From assembly GCA_028281445.1 (NCBI GenBank), contig JANQJW010000066.1, forward strand, positions 1-64,000: a DNA stretch of 64,000 nucleotides. The letters run 5' to 3'. The translations under genes and the position numbers were made by a program. The notes under the pieces were generated by a model that had not been told where the DNA came from, searched no databases, and saw only the letters and a program-made list of their open reading frames with translations. Every line of letters begins with the position of its first letter. Position 1 is the first letter of the stretch. The stretch is from Planctomycetota bacterium (GTDB lineage Bacteria; Planctomycetota; PLA2; JAEUHO01). Positions 43,379-51,906 of this stretch are shown in pieces.

Positions 43379-44365
43379 ATGCGTTGCGCGAGCCTGCTTC
43401 TGCTCTTTGGTCTTGTGCTGTCCGGATGCGGAGGAGAAGACCCGGAGGACCCGCTTGCGTCCTGGAACACAGGTCCGTCGAAGAAACGCATCGTCGACTT
43501 CGTGCGCGCCGTAACCACGAGGGGCGGTCCGGACCACGTGCCGCCGCCGGAGAGGATCGCCGTCTTCGACAACGACGGGACGCTCTGGTGCGAGCGGCCT
43601 GCGTACTTCCAGTTGCTCTTCGCGATCGATCGGGCGAAGACACTCGCTCGCGACAAGCCCGAGCTCTGGAAGCTCGATCCGTCGATCCAGGCCGCGATCG
43701 AGGGCGATCTCGAGGGCCTCGCCAAGTCGGGCGAGAAGGGGTTGATGGAGCTCGTCATGGTCACGCATGCCGGGATGACCGTCGACGAGTTTGCGAAGAC
43801 CGCGGCGAACTGGATCGAAACCGCCCGGCATCCGCGCTTCAAGCGTCGCTACAACCAGCTCGTCTACCAGCCGATGCTCGAGTTGCTCGACTACCTGCGC
43901 GCCAACGGTTTCAAGACGTTCATCGTCTCGGGCGGCGGCATCGAGTTCATGCGGCCGTGGACCGAGCGGGTCTACGGCATTCCGCCCGAGCAGGTGGTCG
44001 GCAGTCGCATCAAGAAGAGCTTCCTTGAACGAGACGGCACGTTCGTGATCGCGCGTGAGGCAGCGATCGACTTCGTGGACGACAAGGCTGGAAAACCAAT
44101 CGGCATCCACAACCATATCGGCCGGCGTCCGATCGCGGCGTTCGGCAACTCCGATGGCGACCTGCAGATGTTGCAGTGGACGACATCCGGCGAGGGGGCG
44201 CGCCTCGGCGTCATCGTCCACCACACGGACGCCGAGCGGGAGTACGCCTACGACCGCAAGGGACACGTCGGGCGCCTCGACAAGGCCCTCGACGAGGCGC
44301 CGGAGCGCGGCTGGGTCGTCGTGGACATGAAGAAGGACTGGAAGGTCGTCTTCCCCGGAGAGTGA
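43379..44365 (+). CDS. HAD-superfamily phosphatase, lipoprotein
   Basis: 328 residues. Lipobox LSGCGG (Cys at about 18). HAD motif I FDNDGTLWCE, motif II FIVSGGGIEF, motif III IAFGNSDGDLQML, with the phosphoserine-phosphatase-like cap. It would act in the periplasm on a small phosphate ester. It sits inside the moxR-bat operon between DUF58 and DUF4381 with two- to three-base gaps. It is not a standard member of that operon. Confidence 0.87.
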   Translation: MRCASLLLLFGLVLSGCGGEDPEDPLASWNTGPSKKRIVDFVRAVTTRGGPDHVPPPERIAVFDNDGTLWCERPAYFQLLFAIDRAKTLARDKPELWKLDPSIQAAIEGDLEGLAKSGEKGLMELVMVTHAGMTVDEFAKTAANWIETARHPRFKRRYNQLVYQPMLELLDYLRANGFKTFIVSGGGIEFMRPWTERVYGIPPEQVVGSRIKKSFLERDGTFVIAREAAIDFVDDKAGKPIGIHNHIGRRPIAAFGNSDGDLQMLQWTTSGEGARLGVIVHHTDAEREYAYDRKGHVGRLDKALDEAPERGWVVVDMKKDWKVVFPGE

Positions 44366-44367
44366 GC

Positions 44368-44832
44368 GTGGACGAAGGCAACGCCGAGAACCTGTCGCTC
44401 GACATGCTTCGGGACATCCACGTCCCGGATCCCATCAGCTACGCGCCGCAGACCGTGGGGTGGTGGGTCGTCTTCGCGGTCCTCGCGTTGGTTGCGTTGG
44501 TCCTAGGGCTGCGCGCTCGGCGTCGGTGGAAGCGGAACGCCTACCGGCGCATGGCGCTCGCCCGGCTCGATGCCATCGAAGCACAGGGTTCGTTCGGTGA
44601 GCTGCCGCGTCTGATCAAGCGAACTGCCTTGGACGCCTGGCCGCGCGGCGAGGTCGCGCCGCTCAGCGGCGCGCCGTGGCTTGCATTCCTCGATCGCTCC
44701 TACGGCGGTGACGGCTTCTCGAACGGTCCTGGACGCGCGTTGCCGGCCTTGGCCTACGGCAGCGGCGCCACGGCGGATCCGTCCGCCCTCATCACCTTGA
44801 TACGCATTTGGATCCGCAAACACCGTGCTTGA
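44368..44832 (+). CDS. DUF4381-type membrane protein of the Bat operon
   Basis: 154 residues from GTG 44368. N-terminal linker IHVPDPISYAPQTVGWWVVF, one membrane helix (about 27-47), then a basic cytoplasmic part with LPRLIKRTALDAWPRGEVAPLSG, the DUF4381 pattern. Such proteins lie between DUF58 and batA in many genomes. It overlaps the batA start by eight bases (GTGCTTGA). Confidence 0.85.
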   Translation: MDEGNAENLSLDMLRDIHVPDPISYAPQTVGWWVVFAVLALVALVLGLRARRRWKRNAYRRMALARLDAIEAQGSFGELPRLIKRTALDAWPRGEVAPLSGAPWLAFLDRSYGGDGFSNGPGRALPALAYGSGATADPSALITLIRIWIRKHRA

Positions 44833-45817
44833 GTTTGCTCACCCCTGGCTGTTCGCGCTGCTGCCGCTGCCGCTGCTGGTGTGGTGGCTCATGCCGCCGT
44901 ACCGCGAGTCGCAAGAGGCGGTGCAGGCGCCGTTCTTCGCACAGCTCGCCGCGTTGGTAGGGCTCGAACCGCAGGCCGGCGCCGTCATTCGCCGCAAGTC
45001 TCGCGCGCAGCGAGTGCTCGGGCCGCTCGTTTGGATCTTGCTCGTCGGCGCGCTTGCACGGCCGCAGTGGGTCGAGCCGCCGATCACCAAGAAGATCGCG
45101 GCTCGCGATATGATGCTTGCGGTCGACCTCTCCGGTTCGATGGAGACGAAGGACTTCGAGAACGCCGAGGGGACCAGAGTGAGCCGGCTCGATGCCGTGA
45201 AGCTCGTGCTCGACGACTTCATCGACCGCCGCGAAGACGATCGCCTCGGATTGATCGTCTTCGGCAACGCGCCCTACATCCAGGCACCGTTCTCCCAGGA
45301 CCACGACACCGTGCGCTTCCTGCTCGAGCAGACGCGCGTCGACATGGCCGGCCCGCAGACGATGATGGGCGACGCCATCGGCTTTGCGATCACGCGCTTC
45401 GAGGAGAGCACGTCGTCGAACCGCGTGCTCATTCTCCTGACCGACGGCAATGACACGGGCAGCAAGATGCCGCCGCTCCAGGCCGCTCGGATCGCCGCCG
45501 ATCGCGGCATCACGACCCACGCCATTGCGATGGGGGATCCGGCGGCCGCCGGCGAGGCCAAGCTGGACATCGATGCCTTGAAGGGCATCGCCGAGGAAAG
45601 CAAGGGGCGCTTCTTCCAGGCCAACGATCGCGAAGAGCTCGAAGGCATCTACCGCACGCTGGACGAGATCGAGGCGGGTGAGTTCGAGATGCTGTCGTAC
45701 CGGCCCCGACGAGCGCTCTTCCACTGGCCGCTCGGAGCGGCCGTGGTCTTGATCCTCGTCCACCACCTCCTGAGCGCGCTCCTCACGCAGCGCAGGCGGA
45801 GCGTCGCCCATGCTTGA
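44825..45817 (+). CDS. batA: BatA-type VWA membrane protein
   Basis: 330 residues from GTG 44825. Two membrane helices near the N terminus (6-21 and 62-80) and one at the C terminus (about 300-320) bracket a periplasmic VWA domain with complete MIDAS DLSGS (about 100-104). Landmarks DDFIDRREDDRLGLIVFGN and ILLTDGNDTGS. It is a core aerotolerance/stress protein of the MoxR-Bat system. Confidence 0.93.
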   Translation: MLEFAHPWLFALLPLPLLVWWLMPPYRESQEAVQAPFFAQLAALVGLEPQAGAVIRRKSRAQRVLGPLVWILLVGALARPQWVEPPITKKIAARDMMLAVDLSGSMETKDFENAEGTRVSRLDAVKLVLDDFIDRREDDRLGLIVFGNAPYIQAPFSQDHDTVRFLLEQTRVDMAGPQTMMGDAIGFAITRFEESTSSNRVLILLTDGNDTGSKMPPLQAARIAADRGITTHAIAMGDPAAAGEAKLDIDALKGIAEESKGRFFQANDREELEGIYRTLDEIEAGEFEMLSYRPRRALFHWPLGAAVVLILVHHLLSALLTQRRRSVAHA

Positions 45818-47429
45818 GCTGGCGGCCTTTCACTTCCTGCGCCCGTGGTGGCTGCTGGCCGCCGCCGTGACTGTCGCTCTATTCGTCGTCTTCAAGCGCC
45901 GCAGCGATGCACGCAAGCAGTTCGAGGGCGCCATCGCGCCGCATCTCCTCGAGCACCTGGTCGTCGGTGGAGGATCGACGTCGCGACTTCGGCCCGCGAG
46001 CCTTGTGTTCTTCGCTGTGTTCCTGATGGGTCTCGGTGCCGCGGGACCGACGTGGCAGCGCGAGGCGCCGCCGTTCGCCGAAGACCAGGCGGCCATCGTG
46101 CTCGTGATGGACACGTCGCAGGCCATGAACGCCGTCGATGTGCCGCCGACCCGGCTCGAGCGGGCGAAGCAGAAGGTGCGAGACCTGCTTGCACGGCGGG
46201 AAGGCGCGCGCACAGCACTGATCGCCTACGCCGGCGACGCCTTCGTCGTGCTGCCGCTCACCGACGACCGCGGCATCATCGAGCTGTACCTCGAGGCGCT
46301 CGACACGGAGATCATGCCGGTGCGCGGGAACAAGCCCTCGGCCGCGCTCACGCTGGCGCAAGAGCTCATCGATCGCGGTGGCGGCTCCGGCTCGATTCTC
46401 TTCTTCACCTCTGGCATGCCCGCCCGAGAGCGTCCGGCCTTCGTCGCCCATCGCCGCCGCAAGGGCGCATCCGTCCAAGTCCTCGCGGTCGGGACCGACC
46501 GCGGCGGTCCGGTGAAGACGGGCAAAGGGCAGTTCGCAACCGATACTTCGGGCAAACGTGTCATGACGCGCCTCGACCGCGAAGGGCTCGAGACTCTCCA
46601 GAAAGAGGCGGGCGTCGTCGTCACCTACGTGCAGGTGGGCGACAGCGACGTCGCCGATATCGACGGCCGCGCGCAGCGCGACTTTGCGGACGCACAAGCA
46701 GCCGAGGGCTCCCGCTGGAAGGACGCGGGCTACTACCTCCTCTTTCTGATCGTGCCGTTCATCGCGTTCTCGTTCCGCCGCGGCTGGAGCGTGCAGTGGA
46801 TGTCCATCCTGCTTGTCGCGCTCGCGGTCTTCGGTGCCGAACCTGCGCACGCCGACGAGTCCAAGGTTGCCGATCTCTTCTGGACGCCCGACCAGCAGGG
46901 CCGGCGGCACCTCGATGCCGGTGAGTTCGAAGCGGCGGCTGCGCATTTCGAAGACCCGATGTGGAAGGGTGTGGCCTTCTACAAGGCCGGTGACTACGCG
47001 TCGGCGGTCGAGCAGTTCGCGCGCCTCGACACGGCGGCGGCGTGGTTCAACCTCGGCAACAGCTACGCGCGCCTCGAGCGCTTCGACGACGCGCTGAAGA
47101 GCTACGACGAAGCGCTGAAGCGCCAGAGTGGGTATGCGGACGCACGCTTCAACCGCGACCTTGTGGCGAAGATCAAGAAGAAGGAGGAGGAAGACGACGA
47201 GGAGCCGGCCGAAGGCGGGAGCCGCTTGGAACCCGACAAGATCGTCCCGGGCGACAAGGACGACGAGACCAAGCGTCCCGAGCAGGAAGAGACCGTCATG
47301 GGCGGGACCATGGACGAGAAGATGGCCGAGGTGTGGATGCGCCAGGTCCAGACGAGGCCCGCCGACTTCCTGCGCATGAAGTTCGCGATTCAGTCGCAGT
47401 CGGCCCGCAAGGAGGACGACGACAAGTGA
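45810..47429 (+). CDS. batB: BatB-type VWA protein fused to BatC-type TPRs
   Basis: 539 residues. It overlaps batA by eight bases (ATGCTTGA), the same octamer as at the DUF4381-batA junction. VWA domain (about 90-290) with VLVMDTSQAMNAVDVPPTRL; the MIDAS reads DTSQA, with Ala where BatA has the last Ser. Two helices near 310-345, then TPRs (about 360-460: FNLGNSYARLERFDDALKSY) and an acidic, Lys/Glu-rich tail. BatB and BatC are separate in many genomes, and fused here. Confidence 0.92.
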   Translation: MLELAAFHFLRPWWLLAAAVTVALFVVFKRRSDARKQFEGAIAPHLLEHLVVGGGSTSRLRPASLVFFAVFLMGLGAAGPTWQREAPPFAEDQAAIVLVMDTSQAMNAVDVPPTRLERAKQKVRDLLARREGARTALIAYAGDAFVVLPLTDDRGIIELYLEALDTEIMPVRGNKPSAALTLAQELIDRGGGSGSILFFTSGMPARERPAFVAHRRRKGASVQVLAVGTDRGGPVKTGKGQFATDTSGKRVMTRLDREGLETLQKEAGVVVTYVQVGDSDVADIDGRAQRDFADAQAAEGSRWKDAGYYLLFLIVPFIAFSFRRGWSVQWMSILLVALAVFGAEPAHADESKVADLFWTPDQQGRRHLDAGEFEAAAAHFEDPMWKGVAFYKAGDYASAVEQFARLDTAAAWFNLGNSYARLERFDDALKSYDEALKRQSGYADARFNRDLVAKIKKKEEEDDEEPAEGGSRLEPDKIVPGDKDDETKRPEQEETVMGGTMDEKMAEVWMRQVQTRPADFLRMKFAIQSQSARKEDDDK

Positions 47430-48721
47430 GGTGTGTCTGCGTCATGGTTGCCCTCTTGGTATTCGCCGCGCCGGCGTTCGCCGAGGAGCGCGTACGGGCG
47501 CGCGTTGCGCCGGACGGCCCGATCTACGTCGGTCAGCGAGCGACGTTCGAGATCGAGCTGCTGACCACGAACTTCTTCCGCGGCGCGCCGGATCTGCCCG
47601 ACGTCGACCTTCTCGGTGCCATCGTTCGTCGCGAGAGTCAGTTCGCGGTGAACGCGTCGACGGAGATCGACGGCGAGCAGTACGCCTCCCAGACGTGGAC
47701 GTTCGTGATCTACCCCCAGCGGACGGGCACGTATCGCGTGCCGCCGCTCGATGTCGTCATGCGCGTGCCGGACGACGATGGCAAGCTGCAGGAGGTTTCG
47801 GCCAGGACGCCGGAGGTCGCGTTCGAGGCCACCGTCCCGGACGCAGCCAAGGGACTGCCACTCGTGCTGAGCACGCCGGACTTCAAGCTCGCCTACGAGG
47901 CGGAACCGGAGCCCAAGGGGCTGAAGGTCGGCGACGCACTGCGCCGCACGTTCACGATGACGATTGCGAGTGCGCCCGGCATGCTCATTCCACCGCTTCC
48001 CGAGATCGCGCTCGAGGGCGTCGCCGCCTACCCGGATCAGCCGCGCGTCGAGGAGAAGGCCGAGCGCGGAGAGATCACCGGCACGCGCGTGGAATCGGTG
48101 ACGTATGTCTTCGAGCGAGCGGGCACGTACGCGTTTCCCGCCGTCACGATCCACTGGTGGGACGTCGACGAAGAGAGGCTCGAGACGGCGTCGATTGCCG
48201 CCGTGACGTTCGACGTGGAGGAGAACCCGGATGCCGCCGTGGGCACGACGCACGACGACGCCGCATCGATCCCGGATGCGGGAGGCGGCTTCCCGTGGAC
48301 AACCATCGGGGCGATCGTGCTCACGGCGCTCCTTGGCTTCTTGCTCTGGCGTCACCATGGGGGGGATGTGCGCGCGTGGATCGCGGCGCGCGAACAAGAG
48401 CGCCGCGAGTCGGAGTCCGCCTACTTCGCCCGCTTCGAGAAGGCCTGCGAGACGAGCAACGCAGACGCGGTCCTGCGCGCTATGACGGCCTGGCTGGAGT
48501 GTCGTGCCGGCGATGCCCGCAACCTGACACCGACGGCCTTCGCTCGCGCGGCTGGCGACGCCGCGCTGATCGCCGAGGTCGCAGGGCTCGAAGCCGCTCT
48601 CTATGGTGCGCGAGGCGGCTCGTGGTCGGGCGCTGCACTGCGCGCGGCCGCAGCGCGTGCCAGGGAGGCACGCGCGTCCGATGCCGCCTCGTTCGTGCTG
48701 CTCAACCCTCGACGGGCGTAG
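47426..48721 (+). CDS. batD: BatD-type protein
   Basis: 431 residues from GTG 47426 (GTGA overlap with batB). Signal peptide (CVCVMVALLVFAAPAFA). Two beta-sandwich domains (about 20-150 and 160-275) with VGQRATFEIELLTTNFFRG and RSYTVTP-like BatD pattern (QTWTFVIYPQRTGTYRVPPL); then a membrane helix (about 292-312) and a cytoplasmic helical tail. Last gene of the operon; its end overlaps the opposite-strand transporter by 20 bases. Confidence 0.9.
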   Translation: MRCVCVMVALLVFAAPAFAEERVRARVAPDGPIYVGQRATFEIELLTTNFFRGAPDLPDVDLLGAIVRRESQFAVNASTEIDGEQYASQTWTFVIYPQRTGTYRVPPLDVVMRVPDDDGKLQEVSARTPEVAFEATVPDAAKGLPLVLSTPDFKLAYEAEPEPKGLKVGDALRRTFTMTIASAPGMLIPPLPEIALEGVAAYPDQPRVEEKAERGEITGTRVESVTYVFERAGTYAFPAVTIHWWDVDEERLETASIAAVTFDVEENPDAAVGTTHDDAASIPDAGGGFPWTTIGAIVLTALLGFLLWRHHGGDVRAWIAAREQERRESESAYFARFEKACETSNADAVLRAMTAWLECRAGDARNLTPTAFARAAGDAALIAEVAGLEAALYGARGGSWSGAALRAAAARAREARASDAASFVLLNPRRA

Positions 48722-49742
48722 GCTCGGTTTCAGGGGACGACGACGGACCGAGTCGCCCGGCCATCGCGTCGGCGAGGGGGCGCGTGAACTCCGACTGCTC
48801 GAGCAGGATGCGGAGGGTGAGCGTCAACGGCACGGAAAGCAGCATGCCGATGAAGCCCCACAACAGACCCCAGAAGATCAAGGCCATGAGGATCGTCACG
48901 GGATGCAAGCCGACGGACTTGCCCATGACCTTCGGCTCGACGACGTTGCCGACGACGAACTGCACCGCGATCGGAACGAGGATCGCGATCCACGGCGCCT
49001 GGACTTCGGGACTGAGGAGGATGACGGGAATCGGGAGCAGGTTCGCGACGATCGAGCCGATGTTCGGGACGAAGTTGAGGAGGAACGTGAACAGTGCCCA
49101 GAGCAGCGCTAGCGGTACGTTGCAAAGCACGAGAATCACGTAGACGAGTACGGCCGTCAGGACCGACATCGCCACCTTGGCGTGGAGGTACTTCGTCACG
49201 CCCTCGTGCACGCGCTTCCACGTGCCCGCAGGCTCGGACGTCATCCCCGCGAGCAGGAAGCCCATGAAGATCAAGACGAGCACGCCCTGAGACGCCACGC
49301 CCACGAGGCCGTTGATGGCGCGGGTCAGGAGCGTGCCACCGAGCTGAGGCAACCGGTCGAGCACTTTCTCGATCTTGCTCTCGGTGTCGAAGCCCATGCG
49401 CTGGAGCGACGCGCTGACCTTGTCCTCGAGCTCCCCCAGCCGCTCGATGTACTCATCCTGCTTGTCGGCCAGGTCGGCCACCGAACTCGCAATGACGCCG
49501 CCGGTGAACGTGAGCACGGAGGCCCCAAGGAGCAGGGTCGTCGCGAAGGCGAGGCCGGCCGGTAGTTTCAGGTGTCGCGTCTGCCAGTCGATGAACGGCT
49601 TGAGCAGGATCACGAAGAAGCCGGCGAGGACGAACGGAACCACGACCGATCGTACGAAGTAGAGCGCGGCGCCCGACGCGATGAACGTCAGAACGAGAAG
49701 GCACGTGGTCTGAACACGGCGCTCGCTCTCTTCGGTGGCCAC
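48702..49742 (-). CDS. AI-2E family transporter
   Basis: 346 residues from a GTG start with AGGAGGAG nearby. About eight membrane helices with family landmarks: FVLAGFFVILLKPFIDW, VLVIFMGFLLAGMTSEPAG, ALLWALFTFLLNFVPNIGSIVA and VVEPKVMGKSVGLHPVTILM. The family (TqsA/PerM-like) exports small signals or ions; substrate here is unknown. Convergent with batD. Confidence 0.92.
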   Translation of the reverse strand: MATEESERRVQTTCLLVLTFIASGAALYFVRSVVVPFVLAGFFVILLKPFIDWQTRHLKLPAGLAFATTLLLGASVLTFTGGVIASSVADLADKQDEYIERLGELEDKVSASLQRMGFDTESKIEKVLDRLPQLGGTLLTRAINGLVGVASQGVLVLIFMGFLLAGMTSEPAGTWKRVHEGVTKYLHAKVAMSVLTAVLVYVILVLCNVPLALLWALFTFLLNFVPNIGSIVANLLPIPVILLSPEVQAPWIAILVPIAVQFVVGNVVEPKVMGKSVGLHPVTILMALIFWGLLWGFIGMLLSVPLTLTLRILLEQSEFTRPLADAMAGRLGPSSSPETEPTPVEG

Positions 49743-49831
49743 GGCTCCTCCTCGCGCGGCATCCTACAGCCCTGGGCTTGCGCACGCCCGCGGACGCTTC
49801 GTACCCTGGCCCGGCGCCGGGGAGGGCAATC

Positions 49832-50383
49832 ATGAGCGAAGCGACCAAGTGGGCGCGCGTGAACGCCAACATGCTGGGGTTCGTCTTCATCGCCATGGGC
49901 GTTTTCGCCCTGCTGGTGCCGTTCGTCGCCGCTGGCAGCATCGTGCTGCTGATCGGCATTGCCATGGCCACGGCGGGCGTCTTCCAGGCCGTGATGGGAT
50001 TCCGCGCGAAGGTGTGGGGCCTGGCCGGTGTGCTCGGCGGCGTGCTTCACCTCGCAGTCGGTGTGCTCGTGCTGATGCACCCGCTGGCGGGGTTGGCCTT
50101 CTTGACCATCCTGCTCGCGGTCTTCTTCTTCTGTGACGGCGTTCTGCGTCTCTCCGTCGCCCTGGACCTACCCAAGGGCACGAAGGGGCGCGGCTGGCTG
50201 ACCTTCGGCGGCATCGTCTCTGGGCTTCTCGGCGTTCTCATGATCGCCAAGTGGCCCGCGGGCGCCTGGGTGATCGGCGTCTTCGTCGGGATCGAGCTGC
50301 TCTGGACCGGTTTCGGGTTCCTGACCATCGCACGCGAGATCAGGAACATGGAGTCGGCCGGGGAAGCGCCTGCTGAGAGCTAG
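49832..50383 (+). CDS. HdeD-family (DUF308) acid-resistance membrane protein
   Basis: 183 residues, GGGGAGGG upstream. Six short membrane helices in pairs (FVFIAMGVFALLVPFVAAGS, LIGIAMATAGVFQAVMGF, GVLGGVLHLAVGVLVLMHP and others), as in HdeD. In enterics this protein helps acid survival at high density. Its stop codon TAG (50381-50383) is part of the shared terminator hairpin. Confidence 0.88.
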   Translation: MSEATKWARVNANMLGFVFIAMGVFALLVPFVAAGSIVLLIGIAMATAGVFQAVMGFRAKVWGLAGVLGGVLHLAVGVLVLMHPLAGLAFLTILLAVFFFCDGVLRLSVALDLPKGTKGRGWLTFGGIVSGLLGVLMIAKWPAGAWVIGVFVGIELLWTGFGFLTIAREIRNMESAGEAPAES

Positions 50384-50438
50384 GCTCTGTTGGGAATGCC
50401 TCGTCGGGCGCAGCAGAGCTCCTTCCAAACAGAGCCTA
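50381..50438. terminator. Bidirectional terminator containing both stop codons
   Basis: TAGGCTCTGTTGGGAA (50381-50396) and TTCCAAACAGAGCCTA (50423-50438) pair at 15 of 16 positions around a 26-base loop. The outermost three bases on each side are the TAG stop codons of the convergent HdeD and cardiolipin synthase genes. No T-run follows on either strand. Confidence 0.6.
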
Positions 50439-51905
50439 GAGCAGCGGGCTCACGAGGCGGGCGCAGTTCTCGGCGAAGCGCACGCCTCCGGTGCGGGCAC
50501 GCCACTCGGCGTGATTGACTTCCTTGCAGTGCTTCAGGTACTCGAGCTGCAAGGCACGCAAGCGGCCGCCGAAGTCCTCGTCGTAGACGAAGAGCGACAG
50601 CTCGAAGTTCAGCCACAGACTGCGCATGTCGAGGTTCAAGGTGCCGAACATCGAGATGCGCCCGTCGACCGTGATGGACTTGGTGTGCAGCAGGCCGCCC
50701 TCGTACTGGCGGATGTGTACGCCAGCGTCCATCAGATCGTCAAAGTAGGAGCGGCTGGCATAGCGCACGAGGAGCGAGTCGACCTTGGCCGGCACGATGA
50801 GCTCGACCCGTACGCCGTGTCCCGATGCGCCGCGCAGGGCGCGCAGCATCGAGTCGTCCGGTACGAAGTAGGGCGTTGTGATGATGATCTCCTCGCGCGC
50901 GGCGTAGAACATCTTCATCAGCATCTGCAGGATGCCGTCCGTGACGTAGCCCTCCCCCGGGCCCGACGTGATCATCTGCACGTCCGCGCTGCCGACGGGC
51001 TCCAGGTGTCGGATGCCCGAGTCTTCGATCAGGGTGGGGATGTCCTCGCCCGTCTCCCGTTGCCAATCCGAAAGCATGCTGCCGAACAGGCCTTCGACGA
51101 CCGGCCCCTCGACGCGCACCATCGCGTCCACCCACTGGCCGACCCCAGAGCCCTGTTTGAAGAAGCGCGGGTCGACGAGGTTCATACTGCCCGTGTAGCC
51201 GACCTCGCCGTCGACCACGCAGATCTTGCGGTGAAGGCGCAGGTCGTTGCGCGAGATGAGCCCGCGAAAGAGCCCGACCTCGAGCGCGGCCTCGACCTGG
51301 ATCCCCGCGGCGCGCAAGCGCTTGCAGAGCTTGCCCCGCAACCACTTCGCGCTTCCGAGGTCGTCGACCAGGATGCGGCACGTGACGCCGCGCTCCTTCG
51401 CGCGTAGCACGGCCTCCACGACCTCGTCGGCTGTTCCGCCCGGGTGCCAGATGTAGAACGCCATGTGCACGGTGGACTTCGCGCGCTCGATGTCCTCGAT
51501 GATGCGGCGCAGGATCTGTTCGGTGTCGTCGATCAGCTCGAGCTTGTTTCCGATCAGCGTGGGCAGGCCGGTGGCGGCAAAGCCGAGGCGGTCCATGCGA
51601 TCCGCTGCAGGCGGATGCCGCGGCCAATCCACTGCGAGCGTGCCCATGTCGCTGACGCCGATGAACCAGTCCTTCACGGCCGTGCGCTGCTCCGCGTAGC
51701 GCTGAGCGCGCGTGCGACTGATGCGGCGTTCGCCGAAGGCCAGGTAGATCATCGCGCCCACGAAGGGCAGCGCGCCGACCACGAACAACCAGGCCAGCGC
51801 GACACCGGGAACGGGCCGCGCGTTGATCACCCGGACCGTGATCGAGATCACGATCACGACGTGGATGATGATGGCGAGCGTGCTGGGATGGAGCAGGAAG
51901 TCCAT
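50436..51905 (-). CDS. cls: Cardiolipin synthase (phospholipase D family)
   Basis: 489 residues. Two N-terminal membrane helices (about 7-27 and 35-57). Two HKD motifs: HRKICVVDGEVGYTGSMN (about 223) and HTKSITVDGRISMFGTLNLD (about 403), the catalytic pair of PLD-type cardiolipin synthases, which join two phosphatidylglycerols. The start lies one base after the stop of the upstream metallophosphoesterase gene (TGACATG), so the two are one operon. Confidence 0.94.
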   Translation of the reverse strand: MDFLLHPSTLAIIIHVVIVISITVRVINARPVPGVALAWLFVVGALPFVGAMIYLAFGERRISRTRAQRYAEQRTAVKDWFIGVSDMGTLAVDWPRHPPAADRMDRLGFAATGLPTLIGNKLELIDDTEQILRRIIEDIERAKSTVHMAFYIWHPGGTADEVVEAVLRAKERGVTCRILVDDLGSAKWLRGKLCKRLRAAGIQVEAALEVGLFRGLISRNDLRLHRKICVVDGEVGYTGSMNLVDPRFFKQGSGVGQWVDAMVRVEGPVVEGLFGSMLSDWQRETGEDIPTLIEDSGIRHLEPVGSADVQMITSGPGEGYVTDGILQMLMKMFYAAREEIIITTPYFVPDDSMLRALRGASGHGVRVELIVPAKVDSLLVRYASRSYFDDLMDAGVHIRQYEGGLLHTKSITVDGRISMFGTLNLDMRSLWLNFELSLFVYDEDFGGRLRALQLEYLKHCKEVNHAEWRARTGGVRFAENCARLVSPLL

Positions 51906-51906
51906 G

